Shown: positions 8,295-16,765, counted from the first letter of the stretch. The stretch is DNA of 64,000 bases from Kineosporia rhizophila (GCF_021277265.1 NZ_JAJSOH010000023.1:1-64000), one strand, 5' to 3'. Program-made: numbers and translations. The notes: a model not told the origin generated them from the sequence alone.

Positions 8295-8888
8295 GTGATT
8301 GCACAACCGCTCATTGCAGCAGGTGACGCCGAAGAGGTTGGCCACGCAACTGGCTGGGGCTCGGAGCTGCCGATCGTTCCGCACCCGTCGGAACTGATCC
8401 TCAGCCTCGTCTTCTTCGCGATCGTCTACTACGTGATGAAGAAGTACGTGGTGCCTCGCCTCGAGGCGGTCTACGCCGAGCGTACGGCCGAGATCGAGGG
8501 TGGCATCGAGAAGGCGGCCCAGGCCCAGGCCGAGGCTGCCGCCGCTCTGGACGAGTACCAGAGCCAGCTGGCCGAGGCTCGCGCCGAGGCCGGCCGGATC
8601 CGCGAGGAGGCGCGCACCCAGGGTGCGCAGATCGTCGCGGAGATGCGGGAGCAGGCCCAGGCCGAGGCGGCCCGGATCGTCTCCTCCGCCCAGCAGCAGG
8701 TCGCTGCCGAGCGGCAGCAGGCGGTCGTGCAGCTGCGGTCCGACGTCGGTGCCCTGGCCACGGACCTGGCCTCGCGCATCGTCGGTGAGTCCCTCCAGGA
8801 CTCGGCCCGGCAGTCGCGGGTGATCGACCGCTTCCTGGACGAGCTCGAGCAGGCCGAGACGGCCCCCACCTCGGGCCGGGTCTCCTGA
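8295..8888 (+). CDS. atpF: ATP synthase F0 subunit b
   Basis: Peripheral stalk subunit joining membrane and F1 parts. After a short leader, one membrane helix (ELILSLVFFAIVYYVMKKYV, about residues 35-55) is followed by a long Ala/Glu/Gln-rich coiled coil to residue ~165. Length 197 aa. GTG 8295 is preceded by a strong aggagg at 8281-8286. The stop overlaps the atpH start (TGATG), so b and delta are translationally coupled; in mycobacteria these parts exist as a fused b-delta protein, but here they are separate. Confidence 0.95.
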   Translation: MIAQPLIAAGDAEEVGHATGWGSELPIVPHPSELILSLVFFAIVYYVMKKYVVPRLEAVYAERTAEIEGGIEKAAQAQAEAAAALDEYQSQLAEARAEAGRIREEARTQGAQIVAEMREQAQAEAARIVSSAQQQVAAERQQAVVQLRSDVGALATDLASRIVGESLQDSARQSRVIDRFLDELEQAETAPTSGRVS

Positions 8889-9721
8889 TGGCGGCGCAGG
8901 TGCGGATGCAGGGCCCGAGCCGGGTGGCGCTCGCCGCCGGGCAGGACCGGCTGGAGATGCTGCTCAACTCCGTCGGTACCGACGCGGCCCGGCTCGCGGA
9001 CGACCTGTTCGCGGTCACCGACCTGGTGGTCTCCAACGCCGCCCTGCGCCGGGCCCTGACCGAGTCGTCGCGGCCGGCCGAGACCCGGGCCGCCCTGGCG
9101 GCCCGGCTGCTGGAGGGCAAAGTCTCCGGGCCGGCCCTGGACCTGGTCTCCGGACTGGTCCGCTCCCAGTGGTCGGACTCCTCGGACCTGACCGAGGCGC
9201 TCGAGGGCCTGGCGGTCACCGCCGCGCTCTTCGGCGCCGAGCGGGCCGAGCGTCTCGACCGGGTCGAGGACGAGCTGTTCCGCTTCGGTCGCACGATCGC
9301 GGGTGACGTCTCGCTGCGGGACGCGTTCGCGATCCGGACGCCGGGCTCCGACCGCAAGCGCCAGCTGGTGCACCAGCTGCTGGTCGGCAAGGTGGCTCCG
9401 GAGACCCTGCGCCTGGCGGCCCAGGCGGTGACCTCCCCGCGAGGTCGCCGGGTGGAGCAGGTGCTGGAGAAGTTCCTGGAGGCTGCCGCCGCCCGTCGGC
9501 GGCAGCTGGTGGCGGACGTGGTCGCGGCCACGCCGCTCACCGAGGGCCAGCGGGCCCGGCTGAGCACGGCGCTGCGCCGGCTCTACGGCCGTGACATCCG
9601 CATCAACCTCGACCTCGACCCCGAGGTCATGGGTGGGCTGCGGATCATGGTGGCCGGTGAGCTGATCGACAGCACGGTGCTGAGCAGGCTGAACACGGCC
9701 CGGCGGACCATCGCAGGCTGA
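8888..9721 (+). CDS. atpH: ATP synthase F1 subunit delta, long actinobacterial form
   Basis: Connects the peripheral stalk to the top of F1. At 277 aa it is about 100 residues longer than the E. coli subunit. Two similar segments appear in tandem: VVSNAALRRALTESSRP...LLEGKVSGPALDLV (about residues 54-100) and VSLRDAFAIRTPGSDRK...LLVGKVAPETLRLA (about 140-180), suggesting an internal repeat of the helical domain. The C-terminal part (VVAATPLTEGQRARL to VMGGLRIMVAGELIDSTV) is the canonical OSCP/delta signature. Starts within the atpF stop codon and is followed by a strong hairpin before atpA. Confidence 0.94.
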   Translation: MAAQVRMQGPSRVALAAGQDRLEMLLNSVGTDAARLADDLFAVTDLVVSNAALRRALTESSRPAETRAALAARLLEGKVSGPALDLVSGLVRSQWSDSSDLTEALEGLAVTAALFGAERAERLDRVEDELFRFGRTIAGDVSLRDAFAIRTPGSDRKRQLVHQLLVGKVAPETLRLAAQAVTSPRGRRVEQVLEKFLEAAAARRRQLVADVVAATPLTEGQRARLSTALRRLYGRDIRINLDLDPEVMGGLRIMVAGELIDSTVLSRLNTARRTIAG

Positions 9722-9727
9722 CCCGTC

Positions 9728-9760
9728 GCACAGCTGCTGACCACCTGGTCACAGCTGTGC
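9728..9760 (+). promoter_or_regulatory. Strong hairpin between atpH and atpA
   Basis: Starting six bases after the atpH stop, arms gcacagctg-c-tgacca and tggtca-cagctgtgc can pair over 15 bp with a single bulged C. It is followed by an A/G-rich tract rather than a T-run and then by atpA, 110 bases on. It may protect or process the polycistronic mRNA, or partly attenuate it, setting the Fo:F1 ratio. Function is inferred. Confidence 0.6.
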
Positions 9761-9870
9761 GCCGCGGCGCGCGATGATGTACGCACACAGGCATAGGTAA
9801 GTAGCAAGAAAAAGAAGAAGACCCACGGCCCGGCTCACGCCGGACAACGACGAGAGAGCAGGGGATCCAG

Positions 9871-11508
9871 ATGGCGGAGCTGACGATCCGTCCGGACGAG
9901 ATCCGGGACGCGCTGGACGCCTTCGTACAGTCCTACGACCCGGACACGGCCAGCCGCGAAGAGGTCGGCATCATCTCCGAGGCGGCCGACGGCATCGCCC
10001 GGGTCGAGGGCCTGCCCAGCGTGATGGCCAACGAGCTGCTGCTGTTCGAGGACGGCACGCTCGGCCTGGCGCAGAACCTGGACGTCAACGAGATCGGCGT
10101 CGTCGTTCTCGGTGAGTTCAGCGGCCTGGAGGAGGGCCAGGAGGTCAAGCGGACCGGAGAGGTTCTCTCCGTCCCGGTCGGCGACGCCTTCCTCGGCCGC
10201 GTGGTGGACCCGCTGGGTGCGCCGATCGACGGCCTGGGCGAGATCGCCTCCGAGGGCCGCCGGGCCCTGGAGCTGCAGGCGCCGGGCGTCATGCAGCGTA
10301 AGTCGGTGCACGAGCCGATGCAGACCGGGATCAAGGCGATCGACTCGCTGACCCCGATCGGCCGCGGCCAGCGCCAGCTGATCATCGGCGACCGCCAGAC
10401 CGGCAAGACCGCGATCGCGATCGACACGATCATCAACCAGAAGCGCAACTGGGAGAGCGGCGACCCGGACAAGCAGGTCCGCTGCATCTACGTCGCGATC
10501 GGCCAGAAGGGCTCGACCATCGCGTCGATCCGGGGCTCGCTCGAGGCGGCCGGCGCGCTGGAGTACACCACCATCGTCGCCGCCCCGGCGTCCGACCCGG
10601 CCGGCTTCAAGTACCTCGCCCCGTACACCGGCTCGGCCATCGGCCAGCACTGGATGTACGCCGGCAAGCACGTCCTGATCGTCTTCGACGACCTGAGCAA
10701 GCAGGCCGAGGCCTACCGCGCCGTGTCGCTGCTGCTGCGCCGTCCGCCGGGCCGTGAGGCCTACCCGGGTGACGTCTTCTACCTGCACTCCCGTCTGCTG
10801 GAGCGTTGCGCGAAGCTGTCCGACGAGCTGGGCCACGGCTCGATGACCGGTCTGCCGATCGTCGAGACCAAGGCCAACGACGTGTCGGCCTACATCCCGA
10901 CCAACGTCATCTCGATCACCGACGGCCAGCTGTTCCTGCAGTCGGACCTGTTCAACGCCAACCAGCGCCCGGCGGTCGACGTCGGTATCTCGGTCTCCCG
11001 GGTCGGTGGCTCGGCCATGACCAAGGCGATGAAGAAGGTCACCGGCTCGCTCAAGATCGAGCTGGCGCAGTACCGCGCGCTCGAGGCGTTCGCCCTGTTC
11101 GCCTCCGACCTGGACGCCGCCTCCAAGCAGCAGCTGGCCCGTGGTCAGCGGCTGATGGAGCTGTTCAAGCAGCCGCAGTACTCGCCCTACGCGACCGAGG
11201 AGCAGGTCGTCTCGATCTGGCTCGGCGTCAACGGCTACCTCGACGACGTCGAGGTCGGTGACGTGCGCCGGTTCGAGCAGGAGTTCCTCGACCACCTGCG
11301 CCGCAACACCGACGTGCTCAGCACGATCGGCGAGACGCTGCAGTTCAGCGACGACACCGCGGCCAGCCTGGAGAAGGAGGTCGAGGCGTTCGCGCAGACC
11401 TTCCAGGCCGGTTCCGACGAAGGCATCGTGGGCACCGTCGACGAGGAGTACGAAGCGACCGCGGACGGCGAGATCTCCCAGGAGAAGATCGTCCGGCAGA
11501 GCCACTGA
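9871..11508 (+). CDS. atpA: ATP synthase F1 subunit alpha
   Basis: Non-catalytic nucleotide-binding subunit of F1. P-loop GDRQTGKT lies near residue 173, VGISVSRVGGSAM near residue 370 follows the family signature. The order beta-barrel, nucleotide domain, helical domain is complete. Length is 545 aa, roughly 30 longer than E. coli alpha; the excess is a C-terminal acidic tail (SDEGIVGTVDEEYEATADG onwards). A similar extension in mycobacterial alpha has been shown to restrain ATP hydrolysis, which is notable because epsilon is short here. ATG 9871 follows gagcagggg. Confidence 0.97.
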   Translation: MAELTIRPDEIRDALDAFVQSYDPDTASREEVGIISEAADGIARVEGLPSVMANELLLFEDGTLGLAQNLDVNEIGVVVLGEFSGLEEGQEVKRTGEVLSVPVGDAFLGRVVDPLGAPIDGLGEIASEGRRALELQAPGVMQRKSVHEPMQTGIKAIDSLTPIGRGQRQLIIGDRQTGKTAIAIDTIINQKRNWESGDPDKQVRCIYVAIGQKGSTIASIRGSLEAAGALEYTTIVAAPASDPAGFKYLAPYTGSAIGQHWMYAGKHVLIVFDDLSKQAEAYRAVSLLLRRPPGREAYPGDVFYLHSRLLERCAKLSDELGHGSMTGLPIVETKANDVSAYIPTNVISITDGQLFLQSDLFNANQRPAVDVGISVSRVGGSAMTKAMKKVTGSLKIELAQYRALEAFALFASDLDAASKQQLARGQRLMELFKQPQYSPYATEEQVVSIWLGVNGYLDDVEVGDVRRFEQEFLDHLRRNTDVLSTIGETLQFSDDTAASLEKEVEAFAQTFQAGSDEGIVGTVDEEYEATADGEISQEKIVRQSH

Positions 11509-11539
11509 CGACGCCACCGGCATAAGGAGCTAGAGCCAG

Positions 11540-12433
11540 ATGGCAGGGCAGCAGAGGGTCTACCGGGCCCGGATCCGGTCGACCGCGTCGCTGGAGAAGA
11601 TCTTCCGCGCGATGGAGCTGATCGCTTCGTCGCGTATCTCCAAGGCGCGGGCGGCCGTGGCCTCCTCCACCCCGTACGCACAGGCGATCACCCGTGCGGT
11701 GTCGGCGGTCGCGACCTACTCCGACGTGGACCACATCCTCACCACGGAGAAGGAGAACGTCCGCCGCGCCGCGATCCTGGTGGTCACGGCCGACCGCGGT
11801 ATGGCGGGCGCCTACTCCTCGAACGCGCTGAAGGCGAGCGAGCAGTTGCGCGAGCGCCTCACGGCCGAGGGCAAGGAGGTGGTCACCTACGTCACCGGAC
11901 GCAAGGGTGTCGCCTTCCTGCGCTTCCGTAAGCGTGACATCGCGGGGGAGTGGACGGGCTTCTCCGACGCCCCGACCTACGAAGCTGCCGACACCATCGG
12001 CAACACCCTGGTCGAGGCATTCGTCAAGGACTACGAGGACGGCGGCGTCGACGAGATCCACGTCGTCTACACGCGGTTCGTCAGCATGGTGAGCCAGCAG
12101 CCGGAGATCATCCGGCTGCTGCCGCTGGAGGTCGTCGACTCGATCGAGCCGCCGGCCCCGGACGAGAAGCTGCCGCTGTACGCCTTCGAGCCCAACTCGG
12201 CGGACGTGCTCGACGCGCTGCTGCCGAAGTACGTGAACAGCCGGATCTTCAACGCGCTGCTGCAGGCCTCGGCCAGCGAGCTGGCCTCCCGCCAGCGCGC
12301 GATGAAGTCCGCCTCGGACAACGCCAAGGAACTGATCCGTATGTACACCCGGCTGGCCAACCAGGCCCGCCAGGCGGAGATCACCCAGGAGATCAGCGAG
12401 ATCGTCGGCGGCGCCGACGCGCTCGCCAGCTGA
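11540..12433 (+). CDS. atpG: ATP synthase F1 subunit gamma
   Basis: Central rotor shaft. The 297-aa protein begins with the N-terminal helix signature YRARIRSTASLEKIFRAMEL and ends with the long C-terminal helix containing RMYTRLANQARQAEITQEI, the two parts that form the antiparallel coiled coil inside F1. The middle has the Rossmann-like domain (ILVVTADRGMAGAYSSNAL). ATG 11540 follows ataaggagct at correct spacing. Between atpA and atpD, as in all F-type operons. Confidence 0.96.
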   Translation: MAGQQRVYRARIRSTASLEKIFRAMELIASSRISKARAAVASSTPYAQAITRAVSAVATYSDVDHILTTEKENVRRAAILVVTADRGMAGAYSSNALKASEQLRERLTAEGKEVVTYVTGRKGVAFLRFRKRDIAGEWTGFSDAPTYEAADTIGNTLVEAFVKDYEDGGVDEIHVVYTRFVSMVSQQPEIIRLLPLEVVDSIEPPAPDEKLPLYAFEPNSADVLDALLPKYVNSRIFNALLQASASELASRQRAMKSASDNAKELIRMYTRLANQARQAEITQEISEIVGGADALAS

Positions 12434-12482
12434 TGCCCGCCGTGTCCGAGTCACCTGAAGCCATGACAGAGAGAAGAGTCAA

Positions 12483-13946
12483 ATGACCGCCACCGTCACC
12501 GAAACGGGTGCGACCAGCGGCCAGGCCGGCGTCGGCCGGGTGGCCCGGGTCATCGGCCCCGTCGTCGACATCGAGTTCCCGCAGGGCCAGCTGCCCGCGA
12601 TGTACAACGCCCTGTACATCGACTACACGCTGAACGGTGGTGACATCCGGCTGTGGCTGGAGGTCGCCCAGTTCATCGGGGACAACCTGGTCCGCGCGAT
12701 CGCCCTGAAGCCGACCGACGGCCTGGTCCGTGGCATGTCCGTCGCCGACAGCGGGTCGCCGATCAGCGTCCCGGTCGGTGACGTCACCAAGGGCCGCGTC
12801 TTCAACGCGATCGGCGAGGTGCTGAACCTCGAGGGTGACGACACCTTCGAGGTCACCGAGCGCTGGCCGATCCACCGCAAGGCCCCGGCCTTCGACCAGC
12901 TCGAGTCCAAGACCGAGATGTTCCAGACCGGCATCAAGGTCATCGACCTGCTCACCCCGTACGTGCAGGGTGGGAAGATCGGCCTGTTCGGTGGCGCCGG
13001 CGTCGGCAAGACCGTGCTGATCCAGGAGATGATCGCCCGGGTCGCCCGCGACCACGGTGGTGTCTCGGTGTTCGCCGGTGTCGGTGAGCGCACCCGTGAG
13101 GGCAACGACCTCATCGTCGAGATGGAAGAGGCCGGCGTTCTCCCGAACACCGCGCTGGTCTTCGGCCAGATGGACGAGCCGCCGGGCACGCGTCTGCGCG
13201 TGGCCCTCTCGGCCCTGACGATGGCGGAGTACTTCCGCGACGTGCAGAGCCAGGACGTGCTGCTCTTCATCGACAACATCTTCCGGTTCACCCAGGCCGG
13301 TTCCGAGGTCTCCACGCTGCTCGGCCGTATGCCGTCGGCCGTGGGTTACCAGCCGAACCTGGCCGACGAGATGGGCCTCCTGCAGGAGCGCATCACCTCG
13401 ACCCGGGGTCACTCGATCACCTCGATGCAGGCGATCTACGTGCCGGCCGACGACTACACCGACCCGGCCCCGGCCACCACGTTCGCGCACCTGGACGCGA
13501 CCACCGAGCTCTCCCGCGAGATCGCGTCGATGGGTATCTACCCCGCCGTGGACCCGCTGACCTCGACGTCGCGCATCCTGGACCCGCGGTACATCGGGGC
13601 CGACCACTACAACACCGCGGTGCGGGTCAAGCAGATCCTGCAGCGCAACAAGGAACTGCAGGACATCATCGCGATCCTGGGTGTCGACGAACTGTCCGAG
13701 GAGGACAAGATCGTCGTCAACCGGGCCCGCCGGATCCAGCGGTTCCTGTCGCAGAACACCTACGTGGCCAAGCAGTTCACCGGTATCGAGGGTTCGACCG
13801 TCCCGGTCGACGAGACCGTGGACGCCTTTACGCGGATCTGCGACGGCGAGTTCGACCACGTCGCCGAGCAGGCCTTCTTCATGTGCGGTGGCCTGGACGA
13901 CGTCGAGCGCAAGTGGGCCGAGATCCAGAAGAAGACCGGCGCCTGA
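12483..13946 (+). CDS. atpD: ATP synthase F1 subunit beta, catalytic
   Basis: Catalytic subunit making ATP. P-loop GGAGVGKT near residue 170, catalytic Glu in GVGERTREGNDL, Walker B LLFIDNIFRFTQAGSE, and DELSEEDK near the region that contacts gamma. Length 487 aa is typical of actinobacteria, with a short N-terminal extension before GRVARVIGPVVDIEFP. ATG 12483 follows agagaaga. Stop at 13946 is followed by two hairpins before atpC. Confidence 0.97.
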   Translation: MTATVTETGATSGQAGVGRVARVIGPVVDIEFPQGQLPAMYNALYIDYTLNGGDIRLWLEVAQFIGDNLVRAIALKPTDGLVRGMSVADSGSPISVPVGDVTKGRVFNAIGEVLNLEGDDTFEVTERWPIHRKAPAFDQLESKTEMFQTGIKVIDLLTPYVQGGKIGLFGGAGVGKTVLIQEMIARVARDHGGVSVFAGVGERTREGNDLIVEMEEAGVLPNTALVFGQMDEPPGTRLRVALSALTMAEYFRDVQSQDVLLFIDNIFRFTQAGSEVSTLLGRMPSAVGYQPNLADEMGLLQERITSTRGHSITSMQAIYVPADDYTDPAPATTFAHLDATTELSREIASMGIYPAVDPLTSTSRILDPRYIGADHYNTAVRVKQILQRNKELQDIIAILGVDELSEEDKIVVNRARRIQRFLSQNTYVAKQFTGIEGSTVPVDETVDAFTRICDGEFDHVAEQAFFMCGGLDDVERKWAEIQKKTGA

Positions 13947-13962
13947 TCCGGTCATCGAGTGT

Positions 13963-14011
13963 GGGGGCCGGCCCGGTCGGGCCGACCCCCGCATCCGGCT
14001 CGACAGAGCCG
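13963..14011 (+). promoter_or_regulatory. Two tandem hairpins between atpD and atpC
   Basis: First stem: 13963-13974 with 13979-13990 (12 bp, one mismatch, 4-base loop ggtc). Second stem: cggctc (13996-14001) with gagccg (14006-14011). They sit 16 bases after the atpD stop and 72 bases before atpC. Possible partial terminator or RNA-stability element that lowers epsilon expression; inferred. Confidence 0.55.
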
Positions 14012-14082
14012 ATATTGTGTCGACAGCGCTCGCACCCACGTTTCGGAGCGGGTGACGGGTTGAGGAACACGGAGGAACCGTC

Positions 14083-14358
14083 GTGCCGCTCCAGGTAGAA
14101 CTGGTGAGTGCCGAGGCGAAGGTCTGGACGGGCGCGGCCCGGATGGTGATCGCCCGGACCAGCGAGGGCGAGATCGGTGTGCTCACCGGTCACGAGCCCA
14201 CGCTGGCGCTGCTCGCCCCCGGTCGGGTCACGATCCGCGGTGAGGCCGGCGAGACCGTGATCGCCCAGGTCGAGGACGGTGGGTTCCTCTCCATCGACCA
14301 CGACCGGGTGACGGTGGTCGCCGACACCGCGAGCCTCGTCCCCGACTCGGCCCGCTGA
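14083..14358 (+). CDS. atpC: ATP synthase F1 subunit epsilon, short form
   Basis: Rotor foot subunit. The product is only 91 aa and covers just the N-terminal beta-sandwich (MPLQVELVSAEAKVW, EGEIGVLTGHEP, GGFLSIDHDRVTVVAD). The C-terminal pair of helices that blocks hydrolysis in E. coli and Bacillus (full subunit about 130 aa) is absent: translation stops at a TGA soon after LVPDSAR, and the next gene starts 18 bases later. GTG 14083 has a strong ggagga site at 14071-14076. No frameshift remnant of the missing helices is recognisable downstream. Confidence 0.93.
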   Translation: MPLQVELVSAEAKVWTGAARMVIARTSEGEIGVLTGHEPTLALLAPGRVTIRGEAGETVIAQVEDGGFLSIDHDRVTVVADTASLVPDSAR

Positions 14359-14376
14359 GTCCGGGCCCGGCCGTAG

Positions 14377-14829
14377 TTGGGACAGTTGGTAGCCCCGCTC
14401 GAGATTCTGGGTGCCCTCCTCGTCCTGTTCGGCTTGGTCCTTGCTCTGTTCATCCTGCGCCGTTACCTTCTGGCCCGTAACGGCGCCACGTTCGACTGCT
14501 CGCTGAGACGCGAGCACCCCCGCCGCGCGAGCGCCTGGATCCTGGGCGTCGCGCGGTACGGGGAGGACCGCCTCGAGTGGTTCCGGATCTTCACGGTCAG
14601 CCCACGACCGACTCGGGTGCTGATCCGCTCGCAGCTCGATCTGCTGGAGTGGAAGCAGCCCGGTGAGCAGGACGTGCACTCGATCCTGCCGGGGGCAGTG
14701 ATCGTTCGATGTACCTACGGTCTGGACGATCCGGAGATCGTCGAGCTGGCCATGACGCGGTCGGACTACACCGGATTCGCCACTTGGCTGGAATCCGCAC
14801 CGCCCGGCATGCAACCGTTCAGCGCGTGA
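14377..14829 (+). CDS. DUF2550 family protein
   Basis: Protein of up to 150 aa with one N-terminal membrane helix (LEILGALLVLFGLVLALFIL, about residues 8-28) and a soluble domain beginning RRYLLARNGATFDCSLR; the segments GWILGVARYGEDRLEW-like and FSVSPRPTRVL-like are family features. Its place right after atpC matches Rv1312 of M. tuberculosis, where the same family occurs. Function unknown; linkage to the ATP synthase operon suggests co-expression. Start is TTG 14377 or TTG 14386; there is little between them. Confidence 0.85.
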   Translation: MGQLVAPLEILGALLVLFGLVLALFILRRYLLARNGATFDCSLRREHPRRASAWILGVARYGEDRLEWFRIFTVSPRPTRVLIRSQLDLLEWKQPGEQDVHSILPGAVIVRCTYGLDDPEIVELAMTRSDYTGFATWLESAPPGMQPFSA

Positions 14830-15159
14830 GTTCACACCGGCTGTTCGTGCTTCGACCTCGACCATCAGCCTGGCCGGGCCGCCCACACGCTTGACCCACC
14901 TGATCGGCGTGGACGACCTGGCCCGCCATCTGCTGCGCCCTCCCGCCTCACCCGCGAACGGGTGTCCCTCTCGGCGGCAGGACCTCGGCGCCTTGCGGCT
15001 GAGTTGTAGGCTCCGCCTCCTCGGATCTCGCGGTTTCGCCACTCCTCGCCCTTAGTGATACCCCGTGCGCGGGTCTTGAAACACGTTCCGTCCCATTTCT
15101 TCCGCCGGAATTGCGGTCAAGCCGTCAACTATCCGCAGGCCTGCTGGTCCGGCGTGAAA
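14830..15159. other. Intergenic stretch between convergent genes, no gene recognised
   Basis: Lies between the DUF2550 gene and the leftward DUF4097 gene. A short open stretch (14892-15053) would read LTHLIGVDDLARHLL and then dissolve into Arg/Pro-rich codons; it lacks a start with a ribosome site and I do not call it. No clear terminator hairpin was found. Confidence 0.5.
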
Positions 15160-16095
15160 TCAGCCGTTCGAGGGCCGGGACGAGACCTTCCAGTCGAACC
15201 CGATGTGCACGTCGCCGGAGCCGGTGGTGGCCGAGATCCGGTTCTTCGCGCTGCCGGTCGGGACGTCGATCTTCCGGTCGCCGCTGCCGGTGTGCCCGGT
15301 GACGTCGTACGACGTGCCGTCCTGGGGCAGGCTGACCCCGACGTCGCCGGAGCCGGTGCGCAGCTCGACGGTGGGGGGCGCCACGCTGAACGAGGTCCGG
15401 ATGTCGCCGGAGCCGGTGCGGGCGCGCACCTGGGTGGTCTGCGCGGTGAAGTCGGCGGACAGGTCGCCGGAGCCGGTGCGGAGCTCGGCCCGGGCCGAGT
15501 CGAGCTGGGTGGCGCGCAGGTCGCCGCTGCCGGTACGGGCCTCGATGTCGCCGCCGATGGTGCCCAGCCGGATGTCGCCGGAGCCGGTGCGCACCTTCGT
15601 GGCCCCGGTCAGGCCGGTGACCGTGGCGTCGCCGGCGCCCGTGGTCACGTCCACCTTCACGTCGGGGGGCACGACGACCTGGTAGTCGACCGAGCAGTTG
15701 TCGATCGGCCAGCCACCGCTGCAGCCGCCTTCCAGGGCGAGGACACCCTGCTGGACCGAGTGCGTCCACCGGGCGTCGGTCAGCGACGAGGTGGTCCGCA
15801 CCTCGAGGGTGACCGGATCACCCGGCGCCCCGTCTCGGATCACCACGTCGCCGGACTCCACGTCCACCCGCATCGCGGTGATCCGGTCGGTCACGGTGAG
15901 GGACTCGGTGCTGACCCGGGTGGCGAACAGCGTCACCACGCTGATCGTGCCCATCCCGATCACCCCGGCCCCGAGCACCACCGTGGCGATCCGGACCGGG
16001 CCGGTCCACGGGCTGCGCCGGCGCGCCGCGGCCGCCAGTCGCTCCTGCTCGGCCTTCGCCTCGGGGGAGCCGGGTTCGAAAGTCGTCGTGGGCAT
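15160..16095 (-). CDS. DUF4097-type beta-helix protein with TGSGD repeats, membrane anchored
   Basis: A 311-aa protein: hydrophilic N-terminus, one membrane helix (about residues 34-56, IATVVLGAGVIGMGTISVVTL), then an exported repeat domain. Seven TGSGD motifs plus one TGAGD recur about every 20 residues from residue ~170 to the end, each closing one turn of a predicted right-handed beta-solenoid of the DUF4097/DUF4098 adhesin-like family. Third gene of an operon with a sensor kinase and a LuxR-type regulator; only four bases separate its ATG from the regulator stop, so it may be the sensor's accessory or output at the membrane. Role unknown. Confidence 0.85.
   Translation of the reverse strand: MPTTTFEPGSPEAKAEQERLAAAARRRSPWTGPVRIATVVLGAGVIGMGTISVVTLFATRVSTESLTVTDRITAMRVDVESGDVVIRDGAPGDPVTLEVRTTSSLTDARWTHSVQQGVLALEGGCSGGWPIDNCSVDYQVVVPPDVKVDVTTGAGDATVTGLTGATKVRTGSGDIRLGTIGGDIEARTGSGDLRATQLDSARAELRTGSGDLSADFTAQTTQVRARTGSGDIRTSFSVAPPTVELRTGSGDVGVSLPQDGTSYDVTGHTGSGDRKIDVPTGSAKNRISATTGSGDVHIGFDWKVSSRPSNG
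15211..15643 (-). repeat. Eight imperfect copies of a TGSGD-coding DNA unit
   Basis: On the plus strand the word gtcgccggagccggtg or a close variant recurs at 15211, about 15280, 15346, 15405, 15464, 15521, 15573 and 15628, one per solenoid turn of the DUF4097 protein. Spacing is 52-75 bases, always keeping frame. Confidence 0.8.
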
Positions 16096-16099
16096 GTCT

Positions 16100-16765
16100 T
16101 CAGGACTCCTGTGCCTGGGAACCGAGCCAGCGGAGGACGGCCAGGACGCGGCGGTGGTCCTGGGCGGCCGGGGGGAGGTCGAGCTTGCCGAAGATGCTCG
16201 AGACGTGTTTCTCCACCGCGCCCTCGCCGATCACCAGGGCGGCGGCGATGGCGGTGTTGGAGCGGCCCTCGGCCATCAGGCCGAGCACCTCACGCTCACG
16301 CGGGGTGAGCCGGCCGAGCGGATCCTTGCGGGTGGCCCGGGAGAACAGCTGGGCCACCACCTCCGGGTCGAGGGCGGTGCCGCCGTCGGTGACCCGGCGC
16401 AGGGTCTCGGCGAACTCGCTGACGTCGGCCACCCGGTCCTTCAGCAGGTAGCCGATGCCCCGGGAACGGGCCGCGAACAGCTCGGTGGCGTAGTTCTCCT
16501 CGACGTACTGGCTGAGCACCACCACGGCGATCTTCGGGTACTGGTGGCGCACCACCAGGGCGGCCCGCACCCCCTCGTCGGTGAACGTGGGCGGCATCCG
16601 CACGTCGACGATCACCAGGTCGGGCCGGTGCGCCTCGACCGCCTTCAGGAAGGAGTCGCCGTCCGGGCAGGCCTCGGCCACCTCGAAGCCGGTCTCGGCC
16701 AGCAGGCGCAGCAGGCCCTCCCGCAGCAGGACCGAGTCCTCGGCCAGCACGACTCGAATGCTCAC
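16100..16765 (-). CDS. LuxR/NarL-family response regulator
   Basis: A 221-aa DNA-binding response regulator. Receiver domain residues 1-120: acidic pocket VVLAEDS, phosphoacceptor Asp in LVIVDVRMPP near residue 54, conserved Lys in YLLKDRV near 105. A LuxR helix-turn-helix occupies the C-terminus: LTPREREVLGLMAEGRSN and GAVEKHVSSIFGKLDL. GTG 16765 overlaps the kinase stop (GTGA), so it is translated with its partner. Probable target is the divergent MMPL transporter and its own operon, given the palindromes at 18185-18230; this is inference. Confidence 0.93.
   Translation of the reverse strand: MSIRVVLAEDSVLLREGLLRLLAETGFEVAEACPDGDSFLKAVEAHRPDLVIVDVRMPPTFTDEGVRAALVVRHQYPKIAVVVLSQYVEENYATELFAARSRGIGYLLKDRVADVSEFAETLRRVTDGGTALDPEVVAQLFSRATRKDPLGRLTPREREVLGLMAEGRSNTAIAAALVIGEGAVEKHVSSIFGKLDLPPAAQDHRRVLAVLRWLGSQAQES

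Noticed and set aside
9835..11523. A 562-codon open frame antisense to atpA
   Set aside because: It mirrors a highly conserved gene; in GC-rich DNA the antisense frame is open because of codon-position bias. No start site or protein family.
12393..14186. A 597-codon open frame antisense to atpD
   Set aside because: Same bias effect; the sense strand encodes an unmistakable beta subunit.
14892..15053. Short open stretch reading LTHLIGVDDLARHLL, faintly like a rhodanese start
   Set aside because: No start codon with ribosome site, and similarity ends after about 15 residues.
15211..15643. Regular short repeats that could suggest a CRISPR array
   Set aside because: Copies lie in frame inside a coding gene and encode TGSGD turns; spacers are homologous coding sequence, not unique spacers.
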